From an uncultured Lachnospiraceae bacterium (lineage in GTDB: Bacteria > Bacillota > Clostridia > Lachnospirales > Lachnospiraceae), in the NCBI GenBank assembly GCA_947565425.1, contig CANOFW010000001.1, positions 186,001 through 250,000 of the forward strand: a DNA stretch of 64,000 nt, given 5' to 3'. Within the stretch, counting starts at the first letter, position 1; the number at the start of each line of letters is the position of its first letter. The notes under the pieces are model-generated. The model was not told the DNA's origin and made no database searches. It worked only from the letters and a program-made list of their open reading frames with translations. A program made the translations under genes and the position numbers. Of this stretch, positions 1-8,624 are shown piece after piece.

Positions 1-3000
1 ATTGCAGCATTCTCATCATGCACTAAATCATATACCGACAATCCAAACATACAATAACCGAACGGTTTAAATCCCATAGCGCAGCACATCCCGCAATCGG
101 CATAAACTTCTTTAAACAATTCCGTCCTGTCATTTATAGTTTCTTCCACAAATTCATTATCACAGCTTGCAAATATCTTCGCAAAAACTTTTTTAAGGAT
201 CACAGCGCTCTCTTCCAGAAATCCCAGCCGCATCAGCTGCTCTCTGTTCGACTTAGTAAACACCGCCTTAAATCCCTCTTTTTCCTCTTCTTTACGAATA
301 TATTGTTTACATTCCCGATGGACGCTTTCTACAAATAGCTCCACCAGTTTCCCCGTGCCGTTACGATTGAGAAACTCATCCTTTAACAAATATTCCCTTA
401 CCAAATACCTCACGACATTATTGATGCTGAGATAGACTTCATAATATTCACAGAACATTGCCTCCAGCAGGCTGCAATCATGCATAGAAGGCTTACTTCC
501 GTCCTCCTGTTTCGTCACATAGCTCTTATATGCATCCGTAAGCATGTTGGAAAATTCTGACAAATTACTGTTATCAAAATAAACTATTAATTCATCACAA
601 TATTTCTTCTCTGAAATCTCCTGCAAAAATTTATGGCGGTACTTCTCAAAAATTGCCCGCATAGCTGCTATCTGTACCACCGAAAATGCTATCACTAAAG
701 AATCTTCCTGATCACGCGCAATACTTTTTACATGTTCATCCATATTTGTATCAGCACATTTCACAAACTTCTTAAAACGATACCATGCCAACTGCAAGAT
801 TTCTTGTTCAACCACTTCTTTATCATCACTATTTATTTCTGTCTCTAAATTTTCCAGAAATCTTCCATCATATTGAGCCTTATATTTCTTATAAAATTCA
901 GGATTAAATTCCAGATATAGCGTATTTATAAAATAGAATACTGCCGGTATGCTGCTTGCTTGCTCTGTAAAAACATAACATATTTCCTGAAATCCAAGTA
1001 CCTGCATAATATAATCAACATCTCTTTGGGTTCTATCTTTTATCTGTACAAACTGATTATACGATAATTTCTTTTCATGCACACACCTATCAAAAATACC
1101 AATATAAAAATCTTTACATTTTTCTCTAAGAATCTGGAATCCCCAACTTTCAAAACCCCCAATTTCTTCAAAAAATTTTTCTTGATGTGCACAAATAACA
1201 TGAAACACTCTCTCTTTTAGTATCTCAAGTAACACAGACGAGGTTGAAATCATAATCCCATCATTTACAACTTTAAGCATTTCGCGCGCGATTATCTCTG
1301 CAAAAAACCTATTTATATGGAAAACAACCGCCTGATTGCGTTCAATCATCTCGCCATAATTATGGGTATGGGAAGCTTCATGCATCAGCAAGGGAATGCT
1401 ATTCCATAAATCAGAAAAGTATTCTGAACTCGGGAAATGAACAGCAAAGATGCCGCGCACTTGCCGGTTCTCCAGTTTGGTTTTCTTCCTATATTGAGAG
1501 GAAAAAAAGACTCTTGCAATAATTTTTCTTTGGTTTAAATCGACAAGCGCCAAAGGCAAATTCTGTACGACTAGCTGTACATCCTTTTTTTCCTGATAAT
1601 ATAAGACAAAAAATTTATGTAGAAAGGAACAGTATGCCGCCATATACTTTTCCGAATTTACTTTCGATTGGATTTCGTAAATAGGAAAATTCACAGAATC
1701 CTGATTTAAAAACTGGAACTGTTTATTATATCCATTTAAATCACAGGCAATCCAATGCATGACCTCCAAAAAGTCCTCCACCGAAGATTCCAACAACACA
1801 TTATTGGGATGAACGCAATCTATTTCTTGTAATAATGTTTTGACTCCCTGAAGCGCCGCCATTAACTGGGTAAAGAAAACAAAACCATTTTCTGATGAAT
1901 TCTGATACCACAAATCCGAATATGCATAAACCAAATCTTTTATCAAACGAATTTCCCGCGTAAATATTTCTTTGTATTTATAAAGTTCTCTGTCATACTG
2001 AAAAAGATTATCCGCAAACGATTCAATTTCACTCACCATTCCATGAATCTCACGAATCCAGGAACAGATTGCCATCTGTAATTTCTCTGTACCATCATCA
2101 CACTTAAGACAGTGCTCTTGAGAATCCTTCTCTTTAAACCATTCCCGTTCATGGCAAATGCTATGCGCGAATGCAACATGAGAACTACTCTCGTTCCCCT
2201 TCGCAATATCAAGTTTGTATGAAACTAAGTCTGGCAATATCTCCATATATTCCTCATATTTTAACTCGGTAACATACCTTCCGACGCCATTCACGCCCCG
2301 GCTTCTATCTTCGTTCTTTTCCTTAGTTTTTTCTATATACTTCTCATTAGAGCGCACAACAAAAGAAACTCTGTCATTTTTGGCAGTAAGCTTCCTATAA
2401 TTGTCATTATCCGTACGATATTGTATTGCAAACAGAACCGTAGAATTGACATTGTACCCGCTGCCAGACGCTGCACGATTCAGCTTATAATTGACATCAT
2501 GGATAAATGACAAATCATCTGTACGGATTCCCAGACATAAATCCACACAGTTAAGCGAATAATATAATTCCGCAATATATTTATCCGAAGAGTACGGTTC
2601 TCCCAGAAACACACCCGTACATTTTTCAGTAAAATCCAACAGAAGTTCCTTAAAATTACTCATCTCTCCTTTTGCACCGCTACCCAAAGAAAGCAAAACA
2701 ACCCCTACAAACGGCAGTTCCTTTTGCAAGTCATCATCACAGAAAAAAGGGTCTTGTAGAAAATCTGAATCTGCCCCTATGCCATAACGTTTTGGTTCGG
2801 ACAAGGGCAAAATTCCAAACCACTGCTCAACATTTAAGGTATTCGCTGTTTTTTGAAAAGGATAAGAAATAAGACAATGCTCTTTATGAGAGACTGATGA
2901 TAATTGCTTTGGTTTCATACATGTGAGAGAATCGTAAAATCCAAAAGCATAGAATTGTATTGCATCGTTTTCTTGTTCTATTTTATTATATGTAATATTA

Positions 3001-3107
3001 TGAAGTCCTTTTTCCGAATAACTAGCTTTTTTATTTAATTTAATATACCTCATTCTCTTTACAGATTCTTCCGTAAATCTGAAAAGTTTATCCCCTAGTA
3101 TGTTCAT
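1..3107 (-). CDS. Large unrecognised protein with HEXXH motif (partial, C-terminus beyond window)
   Basis: An uninterrupted minus-strand frame of 1035 codons starts at ATG 3107 and leaves the window at position 1. AAGGAG sits 7 bases before that ATG. I do not recognise the family. Visible features: residues ~185-225 have the hydrophobic pattern of a small alpha/beta unit; H332, C333 and C336 form a CxxC-type cluster; H576-E577-A578-S579-H580 is a textbook HEXXH zinc-peptidase motif, with E586 and E604 soon after; E1000-V-Y-A-D1004 resembles the downstream E-x-x-x-D glutamate region of some zinc peptidases. There is no signal peptide or membrane segment, so it is probably cytoplasmic. Codon use is AT-richer than in the housekeeping genes nearby. 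It lies behind a 60-codon ORF and opposite a winged-helix gene. Peptidase activity is an inference from the motif only. Confidence 0.8.
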   Translation of the reverse strand, partial: MNILGDKLFRFTEESVKRMRYIKLNKKASYSEKGLHNITYNKIEQENDAIQFYAFGFYDSLTCMKPKQLSSVSHKEHCLISYPFQKTANTLNVEQWFGILPLSEPKRYGIGADSDFLQDPFFCDDDLQKELPFVGVVLLSLGSGAKGEMSNFKELLLDFTEKCTGVFLGEPYSSDKYIAELYYSLNCVDLCLGIRTDDLSFIHDVNYKLNRAASGSGYNVNSTVLFAIQYRTDNDNYRKLTAKNDRVSFVVRSNEKYIEKTKEKNEDRSRGVNGVGRYVTELKYEEYMEILPDLVSYKLDIAKGNESSSHVAFAHSICHEREWFKEKDSQEHCLKCDDGTEKLQMAICSWIREIHGMVSEIESFADNLFQYDRELYKYKEIFTREIRLIKDLVYAYSDLWYQNSSENGFVFFTQLMAALQGVKTLLQEIDCVHPNNVLLESSVEDFLEVMHWIACDLNGYNKQFQFLNQDSVNFPIYEIQSKVNSEKYMAAYCSFLHKFFVLYYQEKKDVQLVVQNLPLALVDLNQRKIIARVFFSSQYRKKTKLENRQVRGIFAVHFPSSEYFSDLWNSIPLLMHEASHTHNYGEMIERNQAVVFHINRFFAEIIAREMLKVVNDGIMISTSSVLLEILKERVFHVICAHQEKFFEEIGGFESWGFQILREKCKDFYIGIFDRCVHEKKLSYNQFVQIKDRTQRDVDYIMQVLGFQEICYVFTEQASSIPAVFYFINTLYLEFNPEFYKKYKAQYDGRFLENLETEINSDDKEVVEQEILQLAWYRFKKFVKCADTNMDEHVKSIARDQEDSLVIAFSVVQIAAMRAIFEKYRHKFLQEISEKKYCDELIVYFDNSNLSEFSNMLTDAYKSYVTKQEDGSKPSMHDCSLLEAMFCEYYEVYLSINNVVRYLVREYLLKDEFLNRNGTGKLVELFVESVHRECKQYIRKEEEKEGFKAVFTKSNREQLMRLGFLEESAVILKKVFAKIFASCDNEFVEETINDRTELFKEVYADCGMCCAMGFKPFGYCMFGLSVYDLVHDENAA

Positions 3108-3150
3108 TTCATTTCTCCTTATCAATCATATTGTGCGAGTGCGCATAATT

Positions 3151-3220
3151 GTTTTTGTCTTAATAGGAAAGACACTTTCACGCTTTAGCCATGACAAGGT
3201 CTTTCCTATAAGACAAAAAA
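3151..3220. repeat. Palindromic dispersed repeat, family 1, full copy
   Basis: Two arms read TTTTTGTCTTA(A)TAGGAAAGAC and GTCTTTCCTATAAGACAAAAA, about 20 bp self-complementary, around a core with CACGC and TGACAAG. A flank GTGCGAGTGCGCATAATTG (3133-3151) is shared, inverted, with the copy near 39.9-40.0 kb. It sits between the small ORF and the large HEXXH gene. Confidence 0.8.
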
Positions 3221-3253
3221 ACACCCAAGTCGGCAAAATGCTATCCTTGGGTG
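3214..3253 (-). terminator. Rho-independent terminator after the 60-codon ORF
   Basis: On the minus strand CACCCAAG (3253-3246) pairs with CTTGGGTG (3229-3222) and is followed by seven T residues. It begins 8 bases after the stop of the small ORF and merges with the palindromic repeat. It would separate the small ORF from the large HEXXH gene, at least partly. Confidence 0.7.
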
Positions 3254-3261
3254 TCTATTGT

Positions 3262-3444
3262 CTATTGGTGCTGTTTTACTGCCTTGCGAATATCCCCCAT
3301 AATCTTAGCTCCCCGTCCAGAAAGGTTTAATCCATTTATCGTATTAACGTCCATCTGCGACTGACCTTTATACTCCTTCACAAAAGTTTCAACTGTCATA
3401 CCCTTAATCGGGATTCTCAATTGTTCATTTTTTTGTTTGTTCAC
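3262..3444 (-). CDS. Small hypothetical protein, 60 aa
   Basis: This is a minus-strand ORF with GTG start 3444, preceded by GGGAGGGAGCAGG; an in-frame TTG at 3459 lies upstream of that site and is less likely. The product is basic (it ends KAVKQHQ), has no cysteine and no membrane segment, and carries a Gly/Asn-rich stretch NGLNLSGRGAK. A good terminator follows the stop, which supports a real transcription unit. I do not recognise it. Its position between a large HEXXH protein and a divergent winged-helix regulator makes it a candidate partner or substrate, but that is only positional inference. Confidence 0.5.
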   Translation of the reverse strand: MNKQKNEQLRIPIKGMTVETFVKEYKGQSQMDVNTINGLNLSGRGAKIMGDIRKAVKQHQ

Positions 3445-3584
3445 CCTGCTCCCTCCCAACTATATATACTTTATATTAAACCATTCTAAAAGTTTTAAAC
3501 TTCACTTTCCATACCAAACTATTCATCACAGCTAAATCTTTGTTCATTTTTCTTTAAAAATAATGAACTTTCTCAGAAACTTTC

Positions 3585-3613
3585 TTGATTTTTTCCACAA
3601 AATTTGTTATCCT
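3585..3613 (+). promoter_or_regulatory. Sigma-A-like promoter of the winged-helix gene
   Basis: TTGATT (3585-3590), 17-bp spacer, TATCCT (3608-3613), 64 bases before the TTG start at 3678. The surrounding 3460-3677 is AT-rich and must also hold the promoter of the divergent minus-strand unit, for which only a weak TTTAAA/TATAAA pair (3494-3499 and 3470-3475) is visible. Confidence 0.5.
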
Positions 3614-3677
3614 TAAAACAAGATATTGTATTTTAAAATGAACTAAACACATCATCAAGGCAAAGAGGTGATACAGA

Positions 3678-4634
3678 TTGATTTATTTAGAAGACAACAC
3701 CATCCGAAAAGATACATCGTTTTGTGAACTTACGCCTGATATAATAAAACGTTTAAATAATTCACTTTCGAAGTTTAGCATCGCTATATTAAAGGAATTA
3801 TATACATCGCCTCAGATACAGCAGAAAACACTGGCGGCAAATATTCACACTACTCCCTCCAGCCTGAGCAATATACTCAGTAAATTGGAAACTATTCAAC
3901 CCCAACTTATACAAACGGAACGAGTGGGGCGCTCCAAATACTATGCGCTTACAGAAATTGCTGAATTATATGTGGCGCAGGAGCTCTTGCCTAAGGCGGC
4001 AAAGATACGTCCATTCACTCCATATCCACAGGAGGATCTGACAAACAGCACCTTACGCATTCTTTACCAATTTCAGAAAACAGCCGGAGCAGACTGGGAG
4101 ATTTTTTTCGACGACTTGTTATCTGGAAAAAAACAAACATCTGCAACGAACCATGAGCTAAACGATCTCTACGTAGATTTTTTAAACAACATGACACAGT
4201 TGCAAATACTTCATCAGCTCTCTTCTATCCGCGAAGTACTAACCGCTTTAGGTAATAGCATATTGATTAAGAGACTGGAACATTACCTCAACGATACGTT
4301 GAAAAATTTTTACATTTTGGAGCCGCTTTTTAAATTGGCCAAGCAGGATTATGAACTGGCAACCCTATCTGTTGATTACATTTTTGCTGAGATTTATCCC
4401 TCCCATTTTCCTTTGACTGTCTCTTTGAGTTCTCCGAAAGATACACTCTTTTCGGAAGAGCAGTACTTAAAACTCTTTCACGAATTTGTAAAAATGTTTA
4501 ATGATTTTAATCAGAAGCAGGGAGATAAACGCAAAGCTCTCGAACATTGGAAGACCAAATATTGCTCGACAGACCTTTTGTTGACATATATTGCCGAAAA
4601 ATGTAGCAACATATTCATCCAGAATCTCAAATAA
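3678..4634 (+). CDS. Winged-helix DNA-binding protein, divergent to the HEXXH gene
   Basis: The product is 318 residues with a TTG start, and AGAGGTG lies 6-8 bases upstream. Residues ~20-90 show a MarR/ArsR-like winged helix: helix IAILKELYTS, recognition region TTPSSLSNILSKLE, and a wing with RVGRSKYYALTE. The remaining ~220 residues are mostly helical with no motif that I know; there is no membrane segment. It is transcribed away from the small ORF and the HEXXH gene across a 233-bp AT-rich gap, the usual layout for a local regulator. Regulation of the neighbours is inferred from position; no operator palindrome was clear. Confidence 0.7.
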   Translation: MIYLEDNTIRKDTSFCELTPDIIKRLNNSLSKFSIAILKELYTSPQIQQKTLAANIHTTPSSLSNILSKLETIQPQLIQTERVGRSKYYALTEIAELYVAQELLPKAAKIRPFTPYPQEDLTNSTLRILYQFQKTAGADWEIFFDDLLSGKKQTSATNHELNDLYVDFLNNMTQLQILHQLSSIREVLTALGNSILIKRLEHYLNDTLKNFYILEPLFKLAKQDYELATLSVDYIFAEIYPSHFPLTVSLSSPKDTLFSEEQYLKLFHEFVKMFNDFNQKQGDKRKALEHWKTKYCSTDLLLTYIAEKCSNIFIQNLK

Positions 4635-4636
4635 TC

Positions 4637-4663
4637 TCACTGTGTGTCGCTGACACACAGTGA
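4637..4663. terminator. Hairpin between convergent genes
   Basis: A perfect 12-bp stem, TCACTGTGTGTC / GACACACAGTGA with loop GCT, lies just after the winged-helix gene and before the glgA end. It lacks a strong T-run on either strand, so it is probably a bidirectional terminator of moderate strength. Confidence 0.55.
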
Positions 4664-4741
4664 AAAATCTTATGTATCATCTTCTAACACGAATCAGAGC
4701 CACTCACTGACTCTCAGCAAGCAGCTCTGTAAAATCTTCTC

Positions 4742-6196
4742 TTAAACCTCTCCCATCAAATACTTATACAATCCCTCATAGCGGAACTTAGAAGCATTCC
4801 AGGAATAGTCGTTCGCCATAGCACGGTCAATCATCTGATTCCACTGGCGTTTCTTATCAAAGAAAATATGTTTGGAATAGTTAATGATATTAAGCATTTC
4901 CTCTCCATTGTAGTTGGTAAAGGAGAAACCGTCGCCTACATTATCATACTCATTGTACGCCTGTACGGTATCTTTGAGCCCGCCTGTCTCACGGACAATG
5001 GGTATCGTACCATAACGGAAGGAAATCATCTGCGTCAGACCGCACGGTTCAAAGCGCGACGGCATCAGGAACGCATCTGCCGCACCATAAAGCTTATGCG
5101 CCAAATCATCAGAATAACAAATATTTGCAGAAATTTTATCTGGATATTTCCATGCAAAATGCCGGAACATATTCTCGTACTGTGGGTCGCCGGTGCCGAT
5201 TACAACAAGCTGTGTATAATCATCCACAATCCGCTCAATCACATAATTGATAAGATCCAAACCCTTCTGGTCGGTCAGACGGGAAATCAAACCAATCATA
5301 TAACGCTTCTTGTCCACTGCAAGGCCCAGCTCTTCCTGCAATTTCTCTTTGTTCATAAACTTCTTCTTGCGATGGTTTGAGGCGTCATAATTGACATATA
5401 ATTTCTCATCAGTCGCCGGGTCATATGCCTGATAGTCAATACCGTTGACAATTCCCTGCATATCCATATGTCTTGCTGCAAGCAGACCGTTAAGGCCCTC
5501 GCCGTAATAATCTGTCTGTATCTCCTGCGCATACGTGTCGCTGACTGTGGTGATATAATCTGCGTACACAAGCCCGCCTTTTAACATATTGGCGTCTTTT
5601 TTGAATTCAAGCTTATCCGGCACAAACATACTATTGGGGAAACCAGTTAGTCCCTTGACAGTCTTCACATCCCAAATACCCTGAAACTTGAGGTTATGGA
5701 TTGTCATAATCGACTTCATACCCCAGAAGAACATATCTCCCTGGAACTCTGTATTCAGATATACTGGAATAAAACCGGTCTCCCAGTCATGGCAATGAAT
5801 AATCTGCGGCTGGAAATTGATCAAGGGCAGCATAGACAGCACTGCCTTATCAAAGAAGATAAATTTCTCCATATCAAAACGGATATCTCCATAAGGCAGA
5901 AAACAGTCAAAATACTCTTGATTATCAATAAAATAATACGTAATACCATCCATCTTATACTGCAAGATGCCAACATATTTGTTCTGGATGTAATTTCCGC
6001 AGCTCATATAAAAATGAGTCACATACTCAAACTGATTCCTCCAATGCTCCGGGATACAGGTGTAATTCGGGATGACCACCCGGATATCCCAATCATTCTT
6101 GTCAAACTCCTTAGGCAATGCGCCACACACATCGGCAAGTCCGCCGGTCTTGATAAAAGGTACGCATTCCGATGCTGCAAACAGAATTTTTCTCAT
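4742..6196 (-). CDS. glgA: Glycogen synthase (ADP-glucose type)
   Basis: The product is 484 residues, the normal length for bacterial GlgA, which moves glucose from ADP-glucose to the non-reducing end of an alpha-1,4-glucan in the cytoplasm. K16-T-G-G-L20 is the conserved ADP-glucose-binding signature, and the C-terminal half has RFEPCGLTQ and RETGGLKDTV, the GT5 catalytic and nucleotide-binding blocks. GGAGG precedes ATG 6196 by 8 bases. It stands alone: no other glg gene is nearby. The next gene upstream is metY, 23 bp away, so the two may share a transcript. Confidence 0.95.
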   Translation of the reverse strand: MRKILFAASECVPFIKTGGLADVCGALPKEFDKNDWDIRVVIPNYTCIPEHWRNQFEYVTHFYMSCGNYIQNKYVGILQYKMDGITYYFIDNQEYFDCFLPYGDIRFDMEKFIFFDKAVLSMLPLINFQPQIIHCHDWETGFIPVYLNTEFQGDMFFWGMKSIMTIHNLKFQGIWDVKTVKGLTGFPNSMFVPDKLEFKKDANMLKGGLVYADYITTVSDTYAQEIQTDYYGEGLNGLLAARHMDMQGIVNGIDYQAYDPATDEKLYVNYDASNHRKKKFMNKEKLQEELGLAVDKKRYMIGLISRLTDQKGLDLINYVIERIVDDYTQLVVIGTGDPQYENMFRHFAWKYPDKISANICYSDDLAHKLYGAADAFLMPSRFEPCGLTQMISFRYGTIPIVRETGGLKDTVQAYNEYDNVGDGFSFTNYNGEEMLNIINYSKHIFFDKKRQWNQMIDRAMANDYSWNASKFRYEGLYKYLMGEV

Positions 6197-6219
6197 AACC
6201 TATCCTCCATATATTTTTT

Positions 6220-7500
6220 CTATATCGTATCCAATGCCTGAGCCAAATCAGCAATGATATCCTCGGCATTTTCAATTCCAACTGATAAGCGGATTAAGTC
6301 CGGCGCCACGCCTGCTTCCATTAGCTGTTCATCCGTCATCTGGCGGTGTGTATGGCTCGCCGGGTGAAGCACGCAAGTTCTCGCGTCCGCCACATGGGTG
6401 ACAATCGCAATCATCTTTAGCTTATCCATAAATCCTACCGATACTTCTCTGCCCCCTTTCAATCCAAAGGAGATAACCCCGCAGGTGCCGTTCGGCATAT
6501 ATTTTTCCGCTAACGCATGGTATTTATTCTCTTTGAGTCCCGCATAATTGACCCAAGCCACCTTCTCATGGCTATTTAAAAATTCTGCCACTTTTGCGGC
6601 ATTCTCACAATGGCGCGCAACCCGAAGATGTAAGGTCTCAAGCCCTACATTCAACAGAAACGCATTCTGGGGAGACTGAATAGAACCCAGATCTCGCATA
6701 ATCTGCGCCGTCGCCTTAGTAATATAGGCTCCCTTGCCAAACTTCTGCGTATAGACAATTCCATGATATGTGGGGTCCGGTTGTGTAAGGCCCGGATATT
6801 TGTCGGCATATTTCTCCCAATCAAAGTTGCCGCTGTCAACGATACAGCCTCCCACACAAGTCGCATGCCCGTCCATGTATTTTGTGGTAGAGTGTGTCAC
6901 AATATCTGCCCCCCATTCAAACGGGCGGCAATTGATGGGCGTAGGAAATGTATTGTCAACAATCAGCGGCACACCATGTTCATGCGCCACCTTTGCGAAC
7001 TTCTCAATGTCAAGTACCACCAGCGCCGGGTTAGCGACTGTTTCGGCAAAAAGAACCTTCGTATTAGGACGGAATGCCGCTGCAATCTCCTCGGCAGAAG
7101 CATCCGGGTCAACAAATGTACACGTAATCCCCTGCTTCTTTACTGTCGCGCTGAATAGATTGAATGTCCCTCCATAAACTGCTGAGGAACAGATCATGTG
7201 ATCCCCTGCCTCACAGATATTAAAGACTGCATAATAATTCGCTGCCTGGCCGGAAGATGTCAGCATTGCAGCCACGCCGCCTTCCAGCTCGCAGATTTTC
7301 TGTGCCACTGCATCATTGGTCGGATTTTGCAGCCTGGTATAAAAATACCCACTGTCCTCCAAATCAAAGAGTCTGCCCATCTGATCACTCGTCTCATATT
7401 TAAAAGTTGTGCTCTGGTAGATAGGCAGTACACGCGGTTCTCCCTTCTTCGGCTGCCAGCCGGACTGGACACATTTCGTCTCTATCTGATATTCACTCAT
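6220..7500 (-). CDS. metY: O-acetylhomoserine sulfhydrylase (PLP enzyme)
   Basis: The 426-residue PLP enzyme belongs to the Cys/Met metabolism family and makes homocysteine (or methionine) from O-acetylhomoserine and sulfide. The PLP lysine is K207 in HSTTKYMDGH; other family marks are YTRLQNPTNDA, SSGQAA and VDNTFPTP. The long MetY-type insertion and length separate it from the ~380-residue cystathionine lyases. The frame is open upstream to 7545, but AGGAGGAGACAAG immediately before ATG 7500 fixes the start. No SAM riboswitch was recognised in the 100 bases upstream. Confidence 0.9.
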   Translation of the reverse strand: MSEYQIETKCVQSGWQPKKGEPRVLPIYQSTTFKYETSDQMGRLFDLEDSGYFYTRLQNPTNDAVAQKICELEGGVAAMLTSSGQAANYYAVFNICEAGDHMICSSAVYGGTFNLFSATVKKQGITCTFVDPDASAEEIAAAFRPNTKVLFAETVANPALVVLDIEKFAKVAHEHGVPLIVDNTFPTPINCRPFEWGADIVTHSTTKYMDGHATCVGGCIVDSGNFDWEKYADKYPGLTQPDPTYHGIVYTQKFGKGAYITKATAQIMRDLGSIQSPQNAFLLNVGLETLHLRVARHCENAAKVAEFLNSHEKVAWVNYAGLKENKYHALAEKYMPNGTCGVISFGLKGGREVSVGFMDKLKMIAIVTHVADARTCVLHPASHTHRQMTDEQLMEAGVAPDLIRLSVGIENAEDIIADLAQALDTI

Positions 7501-7601
7501 CTTGTCTCCTCCTGATGTATTATATTGCAGGGGTGTCACGGACATTCCTGCTCTCTTTTACCTAATTCTAGCACATCTGCGTCCATAAGGCTAGGATTTT
7601 C

Positions 7602-8597
7602 TTATTTCTTAAACTCCTTCATCAGCCACTTCGCCCAAGGCGTATAATTCTTACTGCTCCAACCGGAAGTTTTCTGACAGGAAGATTTTAAAAGCGCAGA
7701 ACTCTCCGCTTTGTTTGACAGGTTCCATCCGATATAACTGATTTTATTCTTCTTGAGAAATTTCATCCATTTTGCGCCCTCTGTCTTATTGAGGTTCCCG
7801 TTGCCCGATGCATCGCAAATTGCGAATTCCGATACAAACAACGGCAAGCCTTTATCCAGCGCTTTCTGCGCTTTCTCACGCAAATACTCTCCATGTGTCC
7901 CCGCATAGAAATGCAGTGTATACATCAGATTTTTGTAACTTTTGATTGGACTGTCCGCCACAATATCTACATCCTGCGACCAGTTGGGCGTTCCTATCAA
8001 TATCACTGCTTTTTTATCTCTGGAGCGAATTGCCTTGACAACCTTTTTAGCGTACGTCTTAATTGTCTTCCAGGAAGTTCCCCCATTGGGTTCATTGCAA
8101 ATTTCATAAATTACATTCGTATGATTCTTATATTTTTTTGCCATTTTCTTGAAGAAAGCTAAAGACTCCTTCTCATAAGTCCTGGGGTTGCCGTCGCTTA
8201 GAATATGCCAGTCTATGATAACATAAAGCCCTGCTTTGGTGGCATACTGCACACCCTGGTCTATTTTTTTCTCTAACGCTTTTCGGTTGGCAGCGTCCCC
8301 AGTACAGTAACCGTTATATTCTGACGTATACATTGCAAGCCTTATTGCATTGATTTTCCATTTCTTCTTCATCTGAGTAAATGCTTTCTGGTTCACATAT
8401 TCCGGATACCAGGAGAGCCCATGTGTGCTGACGCCTTTCAACCGTACCGGTTTACCCTTTTCATTTACTAACTGAGTCCCCTTAACTTTAAGCGCCGGCA
8501 GCTTCGCCGCATGTACCGGCGCGCAATTCAATGCCACCACAAAGACGATTACCAACAAGCCCATGAAATATCGCCATTTTTTTCTGTTACTTTCCAT
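7602..8597 (-). CDS. Secreted GH5-type endo-beta-glucanase
   Basis: The 331-residue product has a signal peptide (KKWRY, a hydrophobic run at 11-24, then VHA-A near 30) and one glycoside hydrolase family 5 domain. The acid/base is E169 in YEICNEP; the nucleophile is E257 in LFVSEF; LKGVSTHG and YVIIDWH are further GH5 strands. It most resembles GH5 subfamily 2 cellulases. There is no carbohydrate-binding or dockerin domain. It lies 27 bp behind the GH59-type gene on the same strand and probably shares its transcript, so the pair may act on the same polymer outside the cell. Confidence 0.88.
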   Translation of the reverse strand: MESNRKKWRYFMGLLVIVFVVALNCAPVHAAKLPALKVKGTQLVNEKGKPVRLKGVSTHGLSWYPEYVNQKAFTQMKKKWKINAIRLAMYTSEYNGYCTGDAANRKALEKKIDQGVQYATKAGLYVIIDWHILSDGNPRTYEKESLAFFKKMAKKYKNHTNVIYEICNEPNGGTSWKTIKTYAKKVVKAIRSRDKKAVILIGTPNWSQDVDIVADSPIKSYKNLMYTLHFYAGTHGEYLREKAQKALDKGLPLFVSEFAICDASGNGNLNKTEGAKWMKFLKKNKISYIGWNLSNKAESSALLKSSCQKTSGWSSKNYTPWAKWLMKEFKK

Positions 8598-8624
8598 ATC
8601 ATTTCATCCTTTCCAACTGAATGA

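Noticed and set aside
2215-3330. Three small plus-strand ORFs at the left end
   Set aside because: They lie antisense to, or at the front of, the continuous minus-strand HEXXH frame and the palindromic repeat, with no good ribosome sites.
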